Part shown: positions 8,432 through 17,334 of the stretch, piece after piece | Layout of the letters: each line of letters opens with the position of its first letter | How positions within the stretch are numbered: position 1 is the stretch's first letter | Notes under the pieces: model-generated | What the model saw: the letters and a program-made list of their open reading frames with translations, nothing else | Databases searched by the model: none | What the model was told of the DNA's origin: nothing | Position numbers and translations under genes: made by a program | Assembly: GCA_947630665.1 (NCBI GenBank) | Contig: CANRID010000020.1 | Coordinates: forward strand, 1-39,440 | Reading direction: 5' to 3' | DNA: 39,440 bases | DNA from: an uncultured Bacteroidales bacterium | GTDB lineage: Bacteria; Bacteroidota; Bacteroidia; Bacteroidales; UBA932

Positions 8432-8824
8432 TTATTCCCTTTCTATCATCAATTGCTGTATCAGGTTGCCCGAACTTTGGGTGGTGACAAAAAGCGTGAC
8501 CCTGAATTTTTCTCTTCCCGCCCCCAAGCTGCCGATGGCGTATTTCATAGGGGCTTTGCCGCTTTTATGAATGATCGTGAAAGTCTTGGGCGGATAGGTC
8601 ACGAAAAAATCCTTCATGATCTGGGTCGCCTGTATTTTACTGCATGCATTTACGTTCCCCAGGATATCGAGTTCCAGATTGCTTGCGAACCAGGCGGATA
8701 ATTTTTCCGCATCGCCCTGCTGGATATATTTCCCGATAGGTACGAATACATCCGCTTCCTGTGCGGAAGCCATTCCTGTATAAGAAATTAAGGCCGCAGC
8801 CATCAATATGATTCTTCTCCTCAT
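8432..8824 (-). CDS. DUF4783 family secreted protein
   Basis: 130 residues with a signal peptide (MRRRIILMAAALISYTGMASA, cleavage expected before QEAD). The rest matches the small Bacteroidota DUF4783 family, an NTF2-like alpha+beta fold: ADVFVPIGKYIQQGDAEKLSAWF, then LDILGN, and a C-terminal LIQQLMIERE. Function is unknown; exported to the periplasm. It is convergent with the tRNA genes and divergent from rlmH. A one-mismatch promoter box (GATTTTTG) may lie in the shared upstream region. Confidence 0.85.
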   Translation of the reverse strand: MRRRIILMAAALISYTGMASAQEADVFVPIGKYIQQGDAEKLSAWFASNLELDILGNVNACSKIQATQIMKDFFVTYPPKTFTIIHKSGKAPMKYAIGSLGAGREKFRVTLFVTTQSSGNLIQQLMIERE

Positions 8825-8908
8825 TTCCGGAATAGGTTACTGTAACTTTTTTAGTCGTGTAGGCATGAAGAAAATACAAAAATCAAGCCAGATAAATATA
8901 ATATTTTT

Positions 8909-8916
8909 TATTTTTG
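8909..8916 (+). promoter_or_regulatory. -7 promoter box (TATTTTTG) of rlmH
   Basis: TATTTTTG fits TAnnTTTG and ends 24 bp before the rlmH ATG, in an A/T-rich region between divergent genes. Confidence 0.55.
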
Positions 8917-8940
8917 TAAGCGTGTTAAAGACCGGATCGG

Positions 8941-9414
8941 ATGAAAATAACGCTTCTTTTGATGGGAAAGACCGCCTTCTCGTATTTGGATGAAGGCATC
9001 TCTTTATATGAGAAGAGGCTGTCGTTTTATGTAAATTATACTAAAATAGAGATTCCGGAACTGAAAGGGGCATCTTCTTTGAGGGAGGAACAGATTAAGG
9101 AGAAGGAGGGTGAACTGATACTTAAAAACATCAAGTCCGCGGAAGAAGTCGTATTGCTGGATGCAAAGGGAGAGAAGTTTACCTCGGAGGCTTTTGCCTC
9201 CTATATAGAAAAGAAAATCATTTATGGCGGCAGGGATATCGTTTTTGTGGTGGGAGGGGCGTACGGCTTTTCAAAAGAGGTTTACGGACGGGCGTGTGGA
9301 ATGGTTTCCCTTTCGGAAATGACGTTTTCGCATCAGATAGTGCGGCTTATTTTCCTCGAGCAGCTTTATCGTGCGTTTACGATAATCAAAGGGGAGCCGT
9401 ATCATCACAAATAG
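8941..9414 (+). CDS. rlmH: 23S rRNA (pseudouridine1915-N3)-methyltransferase
   Basis: 157 residues, the usual length. It is a SPOUT (trefoil-knot) methyltransferase that methylates pseudouridine 1915 in helix 69 of 23S rRNA on assembled ribosomes. Visible: N-terminal MKITLLLMGKT, middle VVLLDAKGEKFTSEAFA, SAM-binding knot VFVVGGAYGFS near residue 103, and the C-terminal tail FSHQIVRLIFLEQLYRAFTI..YHHK typical of RlmH. It is followed 32 bp later by the sensor kinase on the same strand. Confidence 0.96.
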   Translation: MKITLLLMGKTAFSYLDEGISLYEKRLSFYVNYTKIEIPELKGASSLREEQIKEKEGELILKNIKSAEEVVLLDAKGEKFTSEAFASYIEKKIIYGGRDIVFVVGGAYGFSKEVYGRACGMVSLSEMTFSHQIVRLIFLEQLYRAFTIIKGEPYHHK

Positions 9415-9446
9415 TTTTCCCAAAGGGAATTAAAGAAATATATTGA

Positions 9447-12400
9447 ATGCAGAAAATTATTTCCATAGCCGCAGGCCGGCTGAGAACGGCGTGTATATTT
9501 TTGAAAAAATATAGGACGGCCGCGTTGTTTGCGGTCGGATTGTTCTTTTTCGCCATTTCCTTTTTTGTAATCCCGCAGCGGTATTCGGCGGAAAAGGATG
9601 CCCGAAAATTGGAAAGGAAGATCCACCTCCGGCAGAATATCCTGGAAGAATATGCGGTGCGGGCGCTGGAAATGCCGGTGAACCAATGGCTGCATTTCGA
9701 GGATTTCCCGGAGGATATGGTTATCTACAAGTACAATGACGATACCCTCCAGTCGTGGGTAAACCAGTTTCCTATCGGGAATGACGATGTGGATGTATTG
9801 CCGCTTTGGTATCAGCTCCATTATCTGAACAGCGCCAATTTTTATACGACTCCTTTGGCATATCTTTCGGCGCAGGAACAATATGTGAATCTGGGCTCCG
9901 CCTGGTATGTGGTAAAGGTTTACAAGAAGGAGCGGGTGAAAGTAATCACGGGATTGCTGATAAAAACGGAATATTTGTCCAGCAGCCCCTTGTTGGCGAG
10001 CCGGATCAATCCCGAACTGGGAACTTACGGCAAGCTCTTCCTGACGCCGGTTAATTCCGATGAAGGAACCGTGATCGAGGGAAAGGACGGAGGGGTGCTG
10101 TTCTCGGCGGGAAAAGAACTTTCTCCCATCCACATCCAGAACAATAATATTTTTAAATGGCTCTCCGTACTGTTTCTTTTCCTTTCTTTCTTTTCCTTTT
10201 TCTATAATCGGAAGAACGGACAGGCTTTTTTGCTTTATTTGCTCGGCCTGACCGCCCTGCGGTTGATATGCTTTAAGTTCGGGGAATATATGAGGCTCGA
10301 CACCCTGCTGTTCTCTCCGAATCTGTATGCCGATGCCGGTATTTTTTCTTCGTTGGGCAATCTTCTTCTGAATAACCTGTATGTTTTTTTGATTGCGCTG
10401 GCATTTTATATGCTCCGCCGGAGCATCATTCTGTTTTATAACCGGTTCCGTGGATGGAAAAAGGTCTTTTATACTCTGTCTGCATTCGTTCCTCCGGCGC
10501 TGCTGTTCATCTATATCGATTATACTTTACGGTCGCTGATCCATAATTCCAATATTACGCTGGAACTATACCGCCTGGAAGAACTGAATATATATTCCAT
10601 TCTCTGTTATGTTTCTTACGGTCTGTTGTTTATAGGTCTGCTGCTGCTTCTCCAGCTGGCTCTTCCGGCTGTCCGGCCCCTGAGAAGCTGGTCTCTGTTC
10701 AAAACCAAATCGGCTTTAGCTTATTTATTTATCATCTCTGTCTATATGTTGGCTATTGTCAGTCATTTGGGGTTTGAAAAAGAATGCGAGCGGGCGAAAG
10801 TATGGACCAATAAATTATCGGTGGAGAGAGATATGGGACTGGAATTGCAGCTCAGGTTTATGGAAGGGCAGCTCAGAAAAGACCTGGTGATAAGGGATGT
10901 GCTCACACGGTACCAGATGGAGAAAGTGTCCGCCGTCAATTCTTCCCTTTATCTGCAGAATCACATGGAGGATACATATTTCCAGAGTGTTAACCAGAAA
11001 TATGAAATCCGCCTGACTATTTGCCGTCCCAACGATACCTATTCTTACAGCCATCTGGTGAACTGCAAGGATTATTATGATAAGGAAATCACTTTGTACG
11101 GACATCCGCTGGCCGACAACTCCGATTTTTATTTTCTGAATAATTATGACGGGCGCGTGAGTTATCTGGGCGCGTTTACCTATTATACGATTCTGGGCGA
11201 AATGTATATATTCATAGAGCTGGATTCCCGGTTTACAAAAGACGCACTGGGATATCCGGGGCTGCTGTTCGATTACAAACAGGCGGATAACTTTAATATG
11301 CCCAGCTATTATTCCTATGCCAAATATATCAATAACCGGATGATTATCTATCGGGGAAGATATAATTATCCTATCACTCTCGGGGAGGATCAATATAAAA
11401 ACGGTTTCTCCATCGTTACCCGGGACGGTTATCTGCATTTTGTAAATAAATTCTCTCCCGACAATGTAATCGTTATCAGCCGGGTCAAACGGACTGTTTT
11501 CCCGTATATCGTTTCTTTTTCTTATCTGATGCTGTTTTATGCAGCCATGTTGTTCCTGTTTATCCGCGTGAGAAAAGTGCGGAAGCGGGCGGGGCGGCTC
11601 AAACTGCCCAAATATTCTTTCCGACGGAAAATCACTTATCTGCTCACTACGGCCTTAGCGATTTCCCTCATTTGCATGGGCGCCGGAAGCGTATGGCTGA
11701 GTCTGAGCTTTTTCCGGGAAACGAACCGCTCCCAGATGGAGGAGAAATTGCAGACGGTGCAGGCTGTCTTATCCGATTTTTGCAAATATGCGGGCGGATA
11801 TACCGAGATCAACTCCGCCGACATGTACCGTGCCATGGACCAGGTGGCGAACAATATCCAGGTGGATGTGAATCTGTACGATCCGCACGGAAGCCTGATC
11901 CGGTCTACGCAGCCCGAGCTGTTCGAAAGGTTCCTGCTGGCCTCCAGAATCGACCATGACGCCTATTACAATCTGATTTATCTGAATAAAAAACAGGTTA
12001 TCCATAATGAAAGGATTGCGGATCTGACCTATTATTCGCTGTATGCTCCCGTCTTTAACAACAGCGGCAAGCTGATAGCCATCGTGAATATCCCTTATTT
12101 TACGAAAGCCGATTTTAAAGGGGATGTTTCCTCTATTGTCGCCGCCGTCATCAATGTTTATATATTGCTGTTGCTATTAGCGATTTTGGGAGGCACCATG
12201 ATTTCCAATTCTCTTTCCAGGCCTTTGGCCGAGATCAGCCGGAACATGCAGTTTATAGATGTATCCAAAAAGGCCGGGCATATCAATTATAAAAATAAGG
12301 ACGAACTCGGGGTGTTGGTGGCAGCCTATAACAAGATGGTGGATGATTTGGAAGAGAGTACGGCCCGGCTCGCGCAGACCGAGCGGGAACATGCCTGGAG

Positions 12401-13061
12401 CGAAATGGCGCGGCAGATAGTCCACGAGATAAAAAATCCGCTGACCCCTATGCGGCTCAGCATCCAGCACTTGGTCATGTTGAAACAGCGGAATGTGCCG
12501 GGATGGGAGGAAAAATTCGAGGGCGTGGCCAATTCCATTCTGGAACAGATAGAAATCCTCTCCGATACGGTTTCCGAGTTCTCCAGCTTCGCCAAATTCT
12601 ATTATGAGGAAAATGCCGAGATCAATTTATATACGCTTATCAACGAGCAGAAAATTCTGTTCGATTCCCGGGAGAACATCCGGATTTCCTTTATTTATGA
12701 GTCCGAAAAATGTTTTGTCTTCGCCAGGAAAGGACAGATCAGCCGCGTAATCGTCAACTTGCTTACCAATGCCGTCCAGGCCCTCGAAGCGGAAGGAGGA
12801 TATATACGGATTTCCCTCCGGGAAGAAGAGGGTCAGTACGAGGTTTCGGTAGAGGATAACGGAAGCGGGGTAAAAGAGGAAGATGTGAAAAAACTGTTCA
12901 GGCCTAATTTCACTACCAAGAGCAGCGGAACAGGCCTCGGCTTGGCTATCAGCCGCAATATAATCGAGCAGAGCGGCGGCCGGATATTTTACAGCAGATC
13001 GGAATTGGGCGGAGCCGATTTCTTTTTCCGGCTTCCAAAATATACTCCTCCCGCTTCGTAG
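9447..13061 (+). CDS. Large NtrY-like membrane sensor histidine kinase
   Basis: 1204 residues. By hydrophobicity: TM at 24-43, an extracytoplasmic domain to about 230, six TM segments at about 236-440, a second extracytoplasmic domain to about 685, TMs at about 685-710 and 728-755, a third extracytoplasmic domain, and a last TM near 897-918. Then come HAMP (about 919-970), HisKA with phospho-acceptor His993 in RQIVHEIKNPLTPMRLS, and HATPase_c with N box NLLTNAVQAL, G1 DNGSGV and G2 GTGLGLAIS. HEIKNPLTP is typical of the NtrY branch. No response regulator is adjacent, so its partner lies elsewhere. The signal is unknown. It lies 32 bp after rlmH and may be cotranscribed. Confidence 0.93.
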   Translation: MQKIISIAAGRLRTACIFLKKYRTAALFAVGLFFFAISFFVIPQRYSAEKDARKLERKIHLRQNILEEYAVRALEMPVNQWLHFEDFPEDMVIYKYNDDTLQSWVNQFPIGNDDVDVLPLWYQLHYLNSANFYTTPLAYLSAQEQYVNLGSAWYVVKVYKKERVKVITGLLIKTEYLSSSPLLASRINPELGTYGKLFLTPVNSDEGTVIEGKDGGVLFSAGKELSPIHIQNNNIFKWLSVLFLFLSFFSFFYNRKNGQAFLLYLLGLTALRLICFKFGEYMRLDTLLFSPNLYADAGIFSSLGNLLLNNLYVFLIALAFYMLRRSIILFYNRFRGWKKVFYTLSAFVPPALLFIYIDYTLRSLIHNSNITLELYRLEELNIYSILCYVSYGLLFIGLLLLLQLALPAVRPLRSWSLFKTKSALAYLFIISVYMLAIVSHLGFEKECERAKVWTNKLSVERDMGLELQLRFMEGQLRKDLVIRDVLTRYQMEKVSAVNSSLYLQNHMEDTYFQSVNQKYEIRLTICRPNDTYSYSHLVNCKDYYDKEITLYGHPLADNSDFYFLNNYDGRVSYLGAFTYYTILGEMYIFIELDSRFTKDALGYPGLLFDYKQADNFNMPSYYSYAKYINNRMIIYRGRYNYPITLGEDQYKNGFSIVTRDGYLHFVNKFSPDNVIVISRVKRTVFPYIVSFSYLMLFYAAMLFLFIRVRKVRKRAGRLKLPKYSFRRKITYLLTTALAISLICMGAGSVWLSLSFFRETNRSQMEEKLQTVQAVLSDFCKYAGGYTEINSADMYRAMDQVANNIQVDVNLYDPHGSLIRSTQPELFERFLLASRIDHDAYYNLIYLNKKQVIHNERIADLTYYSLYAPVFNNSGKLIAIVNIPYFTKADFKGDVSSIVAAVINVYILLLLLAILGGTMISNSLSRPLAEISRNMQFIDVSKKAGHINYKNKDELGVLVAAYNKMVDDLEESTARLAQTEREHAWSEMARQIVHEIKNPLTPMRLSIQHLVMLKQRNVPGWEEKFEGVANSILEQIEILSDTVSEFSSFAKFYYEENAEINLYTLINEQKILFDSRENIRISFIYESEKCFVFARKGQISRVIVNLLTNAVQALEAEGGYIRISLREEEGQYEVSVEDNGSGVKEEDVKKLFRPNFTTKSSGTGLGLAISRNIIEQSGGRIFYSRSELGGADFFFRLPKYTPPAS

Positions 13062-13097
13062 GGAAGGATCATTTTACGTTACGGCTATGGCAAAATC

Positions 13098-14405
13098 CTA
13101 TTTTTGTCTTAAATAGATCTGGATGGGACAGCCCGTAAATTTGAAATGATACCGCAACTTGTTCTCTAAAAATCTTTTATAAGGATCCTTGACATATTGG
13201 GGCAGATTGCAGAAAAAGGCAAAAGAAGGGGACCGGGTCGGCAACTGCGTAATGTACTTGATCTTGATATATTTCCCTTTGGTGGCGGGAGGGGGATAGT
13301 TTTCTATCTCCTCGAGCATCGTTTCGTTCAATACGGAGGTAGGAATCTTGCGGGAGTAATTTTCATATACCTCTTTGGCGGCTTCCAGCACATCGAAAAT
13401 CCGCTGTTTCTTAATGACCGAAGTGAAGATTACGGGAACATCGTTGAAAGGGGCGATCCGTTTGAGAATCCCTTCGCGGAAGAGCTTCATGGTATTCTGG
13501 TCTTTCTCCACGGCGTCCCATTTGTTCACTACGATTACGCATCCTTTCTTGTTCCTGACAATCAGGTTGAAGATAGCCAGATCCTGGGCTTCTACGCCGG
13601 CCTGCGCATCCATCATGAGAATGCAGGCATCCGAATTTTCTATGGCGCGTACCGCCCTCAATACGGAATAAAATTCCAGATCTTCCTTTACGCGGTTTTT
13701 TTTCCGGAGTCCGGCCGTATCCACTAACATGAATTCGAATCCGAATTTGTTATAATAAGTGGCGATCGAATCCCGGGTGGTTCCGGCGATATCGGTTACG
13801 ATATTGCGTTCCTCTCCCAACAGGGCGTTGGTCAGGGATGATTTTCCTACGTTAGGCTTCCCTACGATGGTAATCCGGGGAATCTTCCGCTCTTCTTCCT
13901 GCGGCGCCTCCTGCGGCAGATGTTTTACCAACTCGTCCATCAGGTCTCCCGTTCCGCTCCCGCTGGCCGAAGCTATGCAAAACGGTTCGCCCAACCCCAA
14001 GGCATTGAATTCATAAGCTCCGTACATCTTATCGCCGGAATCCACCTTGTTGACCGCCAACACTACCGGCTTTTGGCTCCTTCTGAGCAGATCCGCGATT
14101 TCGGAATCGTAATCGGTAATGCCGGTTCCCACTTCGCACAGGAATAAAATCACATCCGCTTCATCGATGGCTAAACAGACCTGTTTCCGGATTTCCTGTT
14201 CGAAAATGTCATCCGAGTTGCTGGTGTATCCTCCCGTATCGACTACCGAGAACTCTCTGCCGCACCATTCTCCTTTTCCGTAATGCCGGTCCCGGGTGAC
14301 TCCTGCGGTTTCATCTACAATGGCTTGTCTCATGCCCACCAATCTGTTGAACAAGGTAGATTTGCCTACGTTAGGTCTTCCTACTATCGCTATTATTCCG
14401 CTCAT
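13098..14405 (-). CDS. der: Ribosome biogenesis GTPase Der (EngA)
   Basis: 435 residues. Two tandem GTPase domains: the first G1 is GRPNVGKST with DTGGY and NKVD; the second is GKPNVGKSS with DTAGLRKK and NKWD. They are followed by the KH-like domain ending in [17 protein letters not shown]. Acts in 50S subunit maturation. Start at the ATG 14403-14405 ([17 protein letters not shown]) is where the family begins; the frame is open 42 codons further upstream, but that part is not Der-like. Last gene of a probable engB-prs-nadE-small gene-der operon; it ends convergently with the kinase gene. Confidence 0.97.
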   Translation of the reverse strand: MSGIIAIVGRPNVGKSTLFNRLVGMRQAIVDETAGVTRDRHYGKGEWCGREFSVVDTGGYTSNSDDIFEQEIRKQVCLAIDEADVILFLCEVGTGITDYDSEIADLLRRSQKPVVLAVNKVDSGDKMYGAYEFNALGLGEPFCIASASGSGTGDLMDELVKHLPQEAPQEEERKIPRITIVGKPNVGKSSLTNALLGEERNIVTDIAGTTRDSIATYYNKFGFEFMLVDTAGLRKKNRVKEDLEFYSVLRAVRAIENSDACILMMDAQAGVEAQDLAIFNLIVRNKKGCVIVVNKWDAVEKDQNTMKLFREGILKRIAPFNDVPVIFTSVIKKQRIFDVLEAAKEVYENYSRKIPTSVLNETMLEEIENYPPPATKGKYIKIKYITQLPTRSPSFAFFCNLPQYVKDPYKRFLENKLRYHFKFTGCPIQIYLRQK

Positions 14406-14455
14406 TTGATGTGTTTTTTCGTGTTTTAATAAAATCTCTGTCCGGATGAAACCGG

Positions 14456-14749
14456 TTATTCCAATTGGGAGGCGTCTTTCCCGGCTTCCTTGAGCTGCTG
14501 TTTCAGGCAGGAAATTCCGCAGCTGCCGCAATCCGCTTCCTCACAGGATGATTCCGCGTCCGGATGTTTCCTTTTTCCCCACAATTTCCGCTCTTCCATT
14601 TTGGCACACCGGATTCCCTGTTTGCGGAGGGCCTTGTTATGCTCTATTTCCCCGTCGGGAAACTGTCCGTCCTTCCTGAAAATGATATTGAAAGACAACG
14701 CCACTACACAAAACGCCACTACAATGACGGTAAGCAGGAACAATTTCAT
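14456..14749 (-). CDS. Small Cys-rich single-span membrane protein, unknown
   Basis: 97 residues. One N-terminal transmembrane helix (about residues 2-24, [18 protein letters not shown]) anchors a basic, soluble tail with [25 protein letters not shown]. The C-terminal part has a Cys cluster C-x4-C-x2-C-x3-C (residues about 69-81), which could bind metal or an iron-sulfur cluster. I recognise it only as the kind of short conserved Bacteroidota protein annotated as membrane or secreted protein. The Cys cluster recalls NqrM-type metal chaperones, but the spacing differs and I do not claim that. It lies 18 bp after nadE and 50 bp before der on the same strand. Confidence 0.75.
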   Translation of the reverse strand: MKLFLLTVIVVAFCVVALSFNIIFRKDGQFPDGEIEHNKALRKQGIRCAKMEERKLWGKRKHPDAESSCEEADCGSCGISCLKQQLKEAGKDASQLE

Positions 14750-14767
14750 TTTTACCTCCGGCCGTTT

Positions 14768-15610
14768 TTACAGAATCCATTTGTCTTTGGTCCCGATAGG
14801 TTTTTCACCGATATTGAAAATGGGCGGGATCTGAAGGACTTTAAAAGCGGCTGCTTTTTTGAGTTGGATGATTTTATCCAATATCTCCTTATCTATACCC
14901 TCTTCCGACAATTGTTCGTAGGTTTTGCCCCCTTCGTTCAGCGCGTACAGCACCCGGTCCAGAATTGCATAGTCGGGCAGCGAATCGCTGTCTTTCTGTC
15001 CCTCCCTCAATTCGGCGGAAGGGGCCTTGGTCATGGTGGAAACGGGAATGACGTTTTTCCGGCGGTTTATATACGCGGCCAGCTCATAGACATCCGTTTT
15101 ATATAAATCGGCTATCACCATGGCCGCCCCTGCCAGATCTCCGTAAAGCGTGCCGTAGCCTACGCTAAGCTCGCTTTTATTGGAGGTGTTGAGCGCCAGG
15201 GCGTTGAATTTGTTGGAATACGCCATTAAGAGCGTCCCCCTGATGCGTGCCTGAAGATTCTCTTCGGCCACGTTCCAGGTATTGTCGGGACCGAAAACAG
15301 GGGATAGCTCTTTCATGAATTTATTATAGATATCTCCGATAGGAACTACATGGTATTTCATTCCTAAGTTCTCCGCCAGATCCACCGCATCCTGTATGGA
15401 ATGGAGCGTGGAAAATTCGCTGGGCATCAGGAATCCGTGTACATTGTCTTTTCCCAGCGCTTCCACGGCAAGCGCCGCTACGACGGCGGAATCGATTCCG
15501 CCGGACAGTCCCACAATGGCTTTGTCTTTCTTTGCCCGGGCAAAGAATTTACGGATACCGTCCACTAAAGTGGCATATACCGTTTCCGCTTGGAGATTTG
15601 GAGATAGCAT
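14768..15610 (-). CDS. nadE: NH3-dependent NAD(+) synthase
   Basis: 280 residues. Amidates deamido-NAD to NAD with ATP. The N-type ATP pyrophosphatase P-loop SGGIDSAVVAALA is near residue 35, with GFLMPSEFST, NLQARIRGTLLMAYSN, LALNTSNKSE..GYGTLYGD and KAPSAELREGQKDSDSLP following. There is no N-terminal nitrilase-like glutaminase domain, so this is the ammonia-using form. It lies 43 bp downstream of prs, which makes PRPP, a precursor also used in NAD synthesis. Confidence 0.95.
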   Translation of the reverse strand: MLSPNLQAETVYATLVDGIRKFFARAKKDKAIVGLSGGIDSAVVAALAVEALGKDNVHGFLMPSEFSTLHSIQDAVDLAENLGMKYHVVPIGDIYNKFMKELSPVFGPDNTWNVAEENLQARIRGTLLMAYSNKFNALALNTSNKSELSVGYGTLYGDLAGAAMVIADLYKTDVYELAAYINRRKNVIPVSTMTKAPSAELREGQKDSDSLPDYAILDRVLYALNEGGKTYEQLSEEGIDKEILDKIIQLKKAAAFKVLQIPPIFNIGEKPIGTKDKWIL

Positions 15611-15653
15611 AGGTTTTTCTGTTTTAATTTATTGGCAATACGGCTCGGCTTTC

Positions 15654-16604
15654 TCAATATACGAATGTAGGAGTAATGGACTGGTAATTGTAAACCTTGT
15701 CGATTACATCCGCAAACAGATCCGCAATGGAAAGCACCTTAATCTTGGAAATATCCGCTCCCGGGGCCGGTCTCAGAGGAATGGTATCCGAAACCACGAG
15801 TTCTTGCAGCTTCGAGTTGGCGATATTGTCATAGGCGGCTCCCGACAGCACTGCATGGGTGGCGAGCGCCCGTACGCTGGCGGCTCCTTTGTCCATCAGC
15901 ATATTGGCGGCTTTGGCGATAGTGCCGGCCGTATCGATCATGTCATCCACTATCACGATGTTCTTTCCTTCCACTTCCCCGATGGCGGTCATCGAATCCA
16001 CTACGTTGGCCCTTTCGCGGGACTTATGGCATACTATCAGCGGACATTGCAGGATGCGGGAATAGGCGTTGGCCCTTTTGGCACCTCCCATATCCGGCGC
16101 CGCTATGGAGAGATTCTCTATGTTCAGGTTTCTCAGGTAAGGGAGAAAAATAGTGCTGGCGTAAATATGATCTACCGGGAAGTCGAAAAAGCCCTGGATC
16201 TGGTCCGCATGCAGATCGGCGGTCATGACGCGGTCGCATCCGGCGGCATTCAGCATATTGGCTACCAGTTTGGCGCCGATGGATACCCTCGGACGGTCCT
16301 TGCGGTCTTGTCTTGCCCAGCCGAAATACGGCATTACGGCGATTACTTTATAGGCGGACGCTCTTTTGGCGGCGTCTATCATCAATAGCAATTCGAACAG
16401 GTTTTCTACCGGCGGATAGGTGGACTGTACGATGAATACCGTTGCGCCCCGGACGCTTTCCAACAGGGCCGGCTGGAATTCCCCGTCGCTGAAAACGGTG
16501 ACTTCCGATTCCCCTAATTTCAATTTCAATGATTGGACAATCTTTTCCGTCAGGTATTTGGAGCCCCTGCAAGAGAAAATTTTAATCGTATGCACGTGAT
16601 CCAT
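15654..16604 (-). CDS. prs: Ribose-phosphate pyrophosphokinase
   Basis: 316 residues, the standard length. Makes PRPP from ribose-5-phosphate and ATP for purine, pyrimidine, His, Trp and NAD synthesis. Visible: FSCRGSKYLTEKIV at the N-terminus, the ATP flexible-loop region PYFGWARQDRKDRPR, DLHADQIQGFFDFPVDH, and the PRPP-binding motif IVIVDDMIDTAGTI near residue 220. Its start lies inside the end of engB (23-nt overlap), which points to coupled translation. Confidence 0.97.
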   Translation of the reverse strand: MDHVHTIKIFSCRGSKYLTEKIVQSLKLKLGESEVTVFSDGEFQPALLESVRGATVFIVQSTYPPVENLFELLLMIDAAKRASAYKVIAVMPYFGWARQDRKDRPRVSIGAKLVANMLNAAGCDRVMTADLHADQIQGFFDFPVDHIYASTIFLPYLRNLNIENLSIAAPDMGGAKRANAYSRILQCPLIVCHKSRERANVVDSMTAIGEVEGKNIVIVDDMIDTAGTIAKAANMLMDKGAASVRALATHAVLSGAAYDNIANSKLQELVVSDTIPLRPAPGADISKIKVLSIADLFADVIDKVYNYQSITPTFVY

Positions 16605-17208
16605 GGTTGTTATAGTGTGTGTTTATGATTGTGTTTATGTAGTCCAGTATCTCTTCTTTTCCCATGTGTGTCTGGGCGGAACTTACGAACACGGGAGGCA
16701 GTTCTTCCCAATATTCGAGCAACTCCTTCTTGTTTTTTTCTATCTGGTTCTGCAGGGCGTTTCTCCCGAGCTTGTCTCCTTTGGTAAATATGATGGCGAA
16801 GGGAATACGCGCTTCCCCCAGATTCATGAGAAATTCCAGGTCTATTTTCTGTATGTCGTGCCTGGAGTCTAACAACACGAACAATATGGCAAGCTCCGGG
16901 GACCTGTTGATATATTCATTGTTTATCCTGTCTAACCTTTTCCGCGACTCCCGGGAGATTTTCGCATATCCGTACCCCGGCAGATCCACCAGATACCAGG
17001 AGCCGTTCACCATAAAATGATTTACCAAAAGCGTTTTCCCCGGAGTGGAAGATGTATGGGCCAGATTATTGACTCCGCACAAGGAATTGATAAGGGAGGA
17101 TTTCCCCACATTCGATCTTCCTATAAATGCGAATTCGGGTAGTTTCTTCTTCGGTTTGTCTTTCACGTATTGGCTGCTCCCGGCAAAAACCGCTTCCGTT
17201 ATTTTCAT
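16582..17208 (-). CDS. engB: Ribosome biogenesis GTP-binding protein YsxC/EngB
   Basis: 208 residues. Small TRAFAC GTPase needed for 50S assembly. Motifs: AFIGRSNVGKSSLIN (G1), STPGKT (G2), LVDLPGYGYAK (G3), FTKGDKL (G4), VFVSSAQ (G5). The frame is open far upstream, but the family begins at MKITEAVFAGSS, the ATG at 17206-17208, 24 bp after a good promoter box, so the long extension is not real. First gene of the minus-strand operon; its 3' end overlaps prs by 23 nt. Confidence 0.96.
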   Translation of the reverse strand: MKITEAVFAGSSQYVKDKPKKKLPEFAFIGRSNVGKSSLINSLCGVNNLAHTSSTPGKTLLVNHFMVNGSWYLVDLPGYGYAKISRESRKRLDRINNEYINRSPELAILFVLLDSRHDIQKIDLEFLMNLGEARIPFAIIFTKGDKLGRNALQNQIEKNKKELLEYWEELPPVFVSSAQTHMGKEEILDYINTIINTHYNNHGSRAYD

Positions 17209-17232
17209 ATAATGAAATAATGAATATAACGG

Positions 17233-17240
17233 CAAAGTTA
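17233..17240 (-). promoter_or_regulatory. -7 promoter box (TAACTTTG) of the engB operon
   Basis: The minus strand reads TAACTTTG, a perfect TAnnTTTG, 24 bp before the engB ATG. On the plus strand a one-mismatch box (TAACTTGG at 17305-17312) may serve divergent xseA. Confidence 0.65.
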
Positions 17241-17334
17241 CAAAAGGCAAAGCGATTTTATCTAAAAAACCTTTGAAAATACAGGTTTTTTTTGCGAAAA
17301 TCCGTAACTTGGGCTCTCTGTTTAACGGAGTGGA

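Noticed and set aside
14406..14531. Upstream extension of der by 42 codons
   Set aside because: The residues are not Der-like and the family start [16 protein letters not shown] coincides with the internal ATG.
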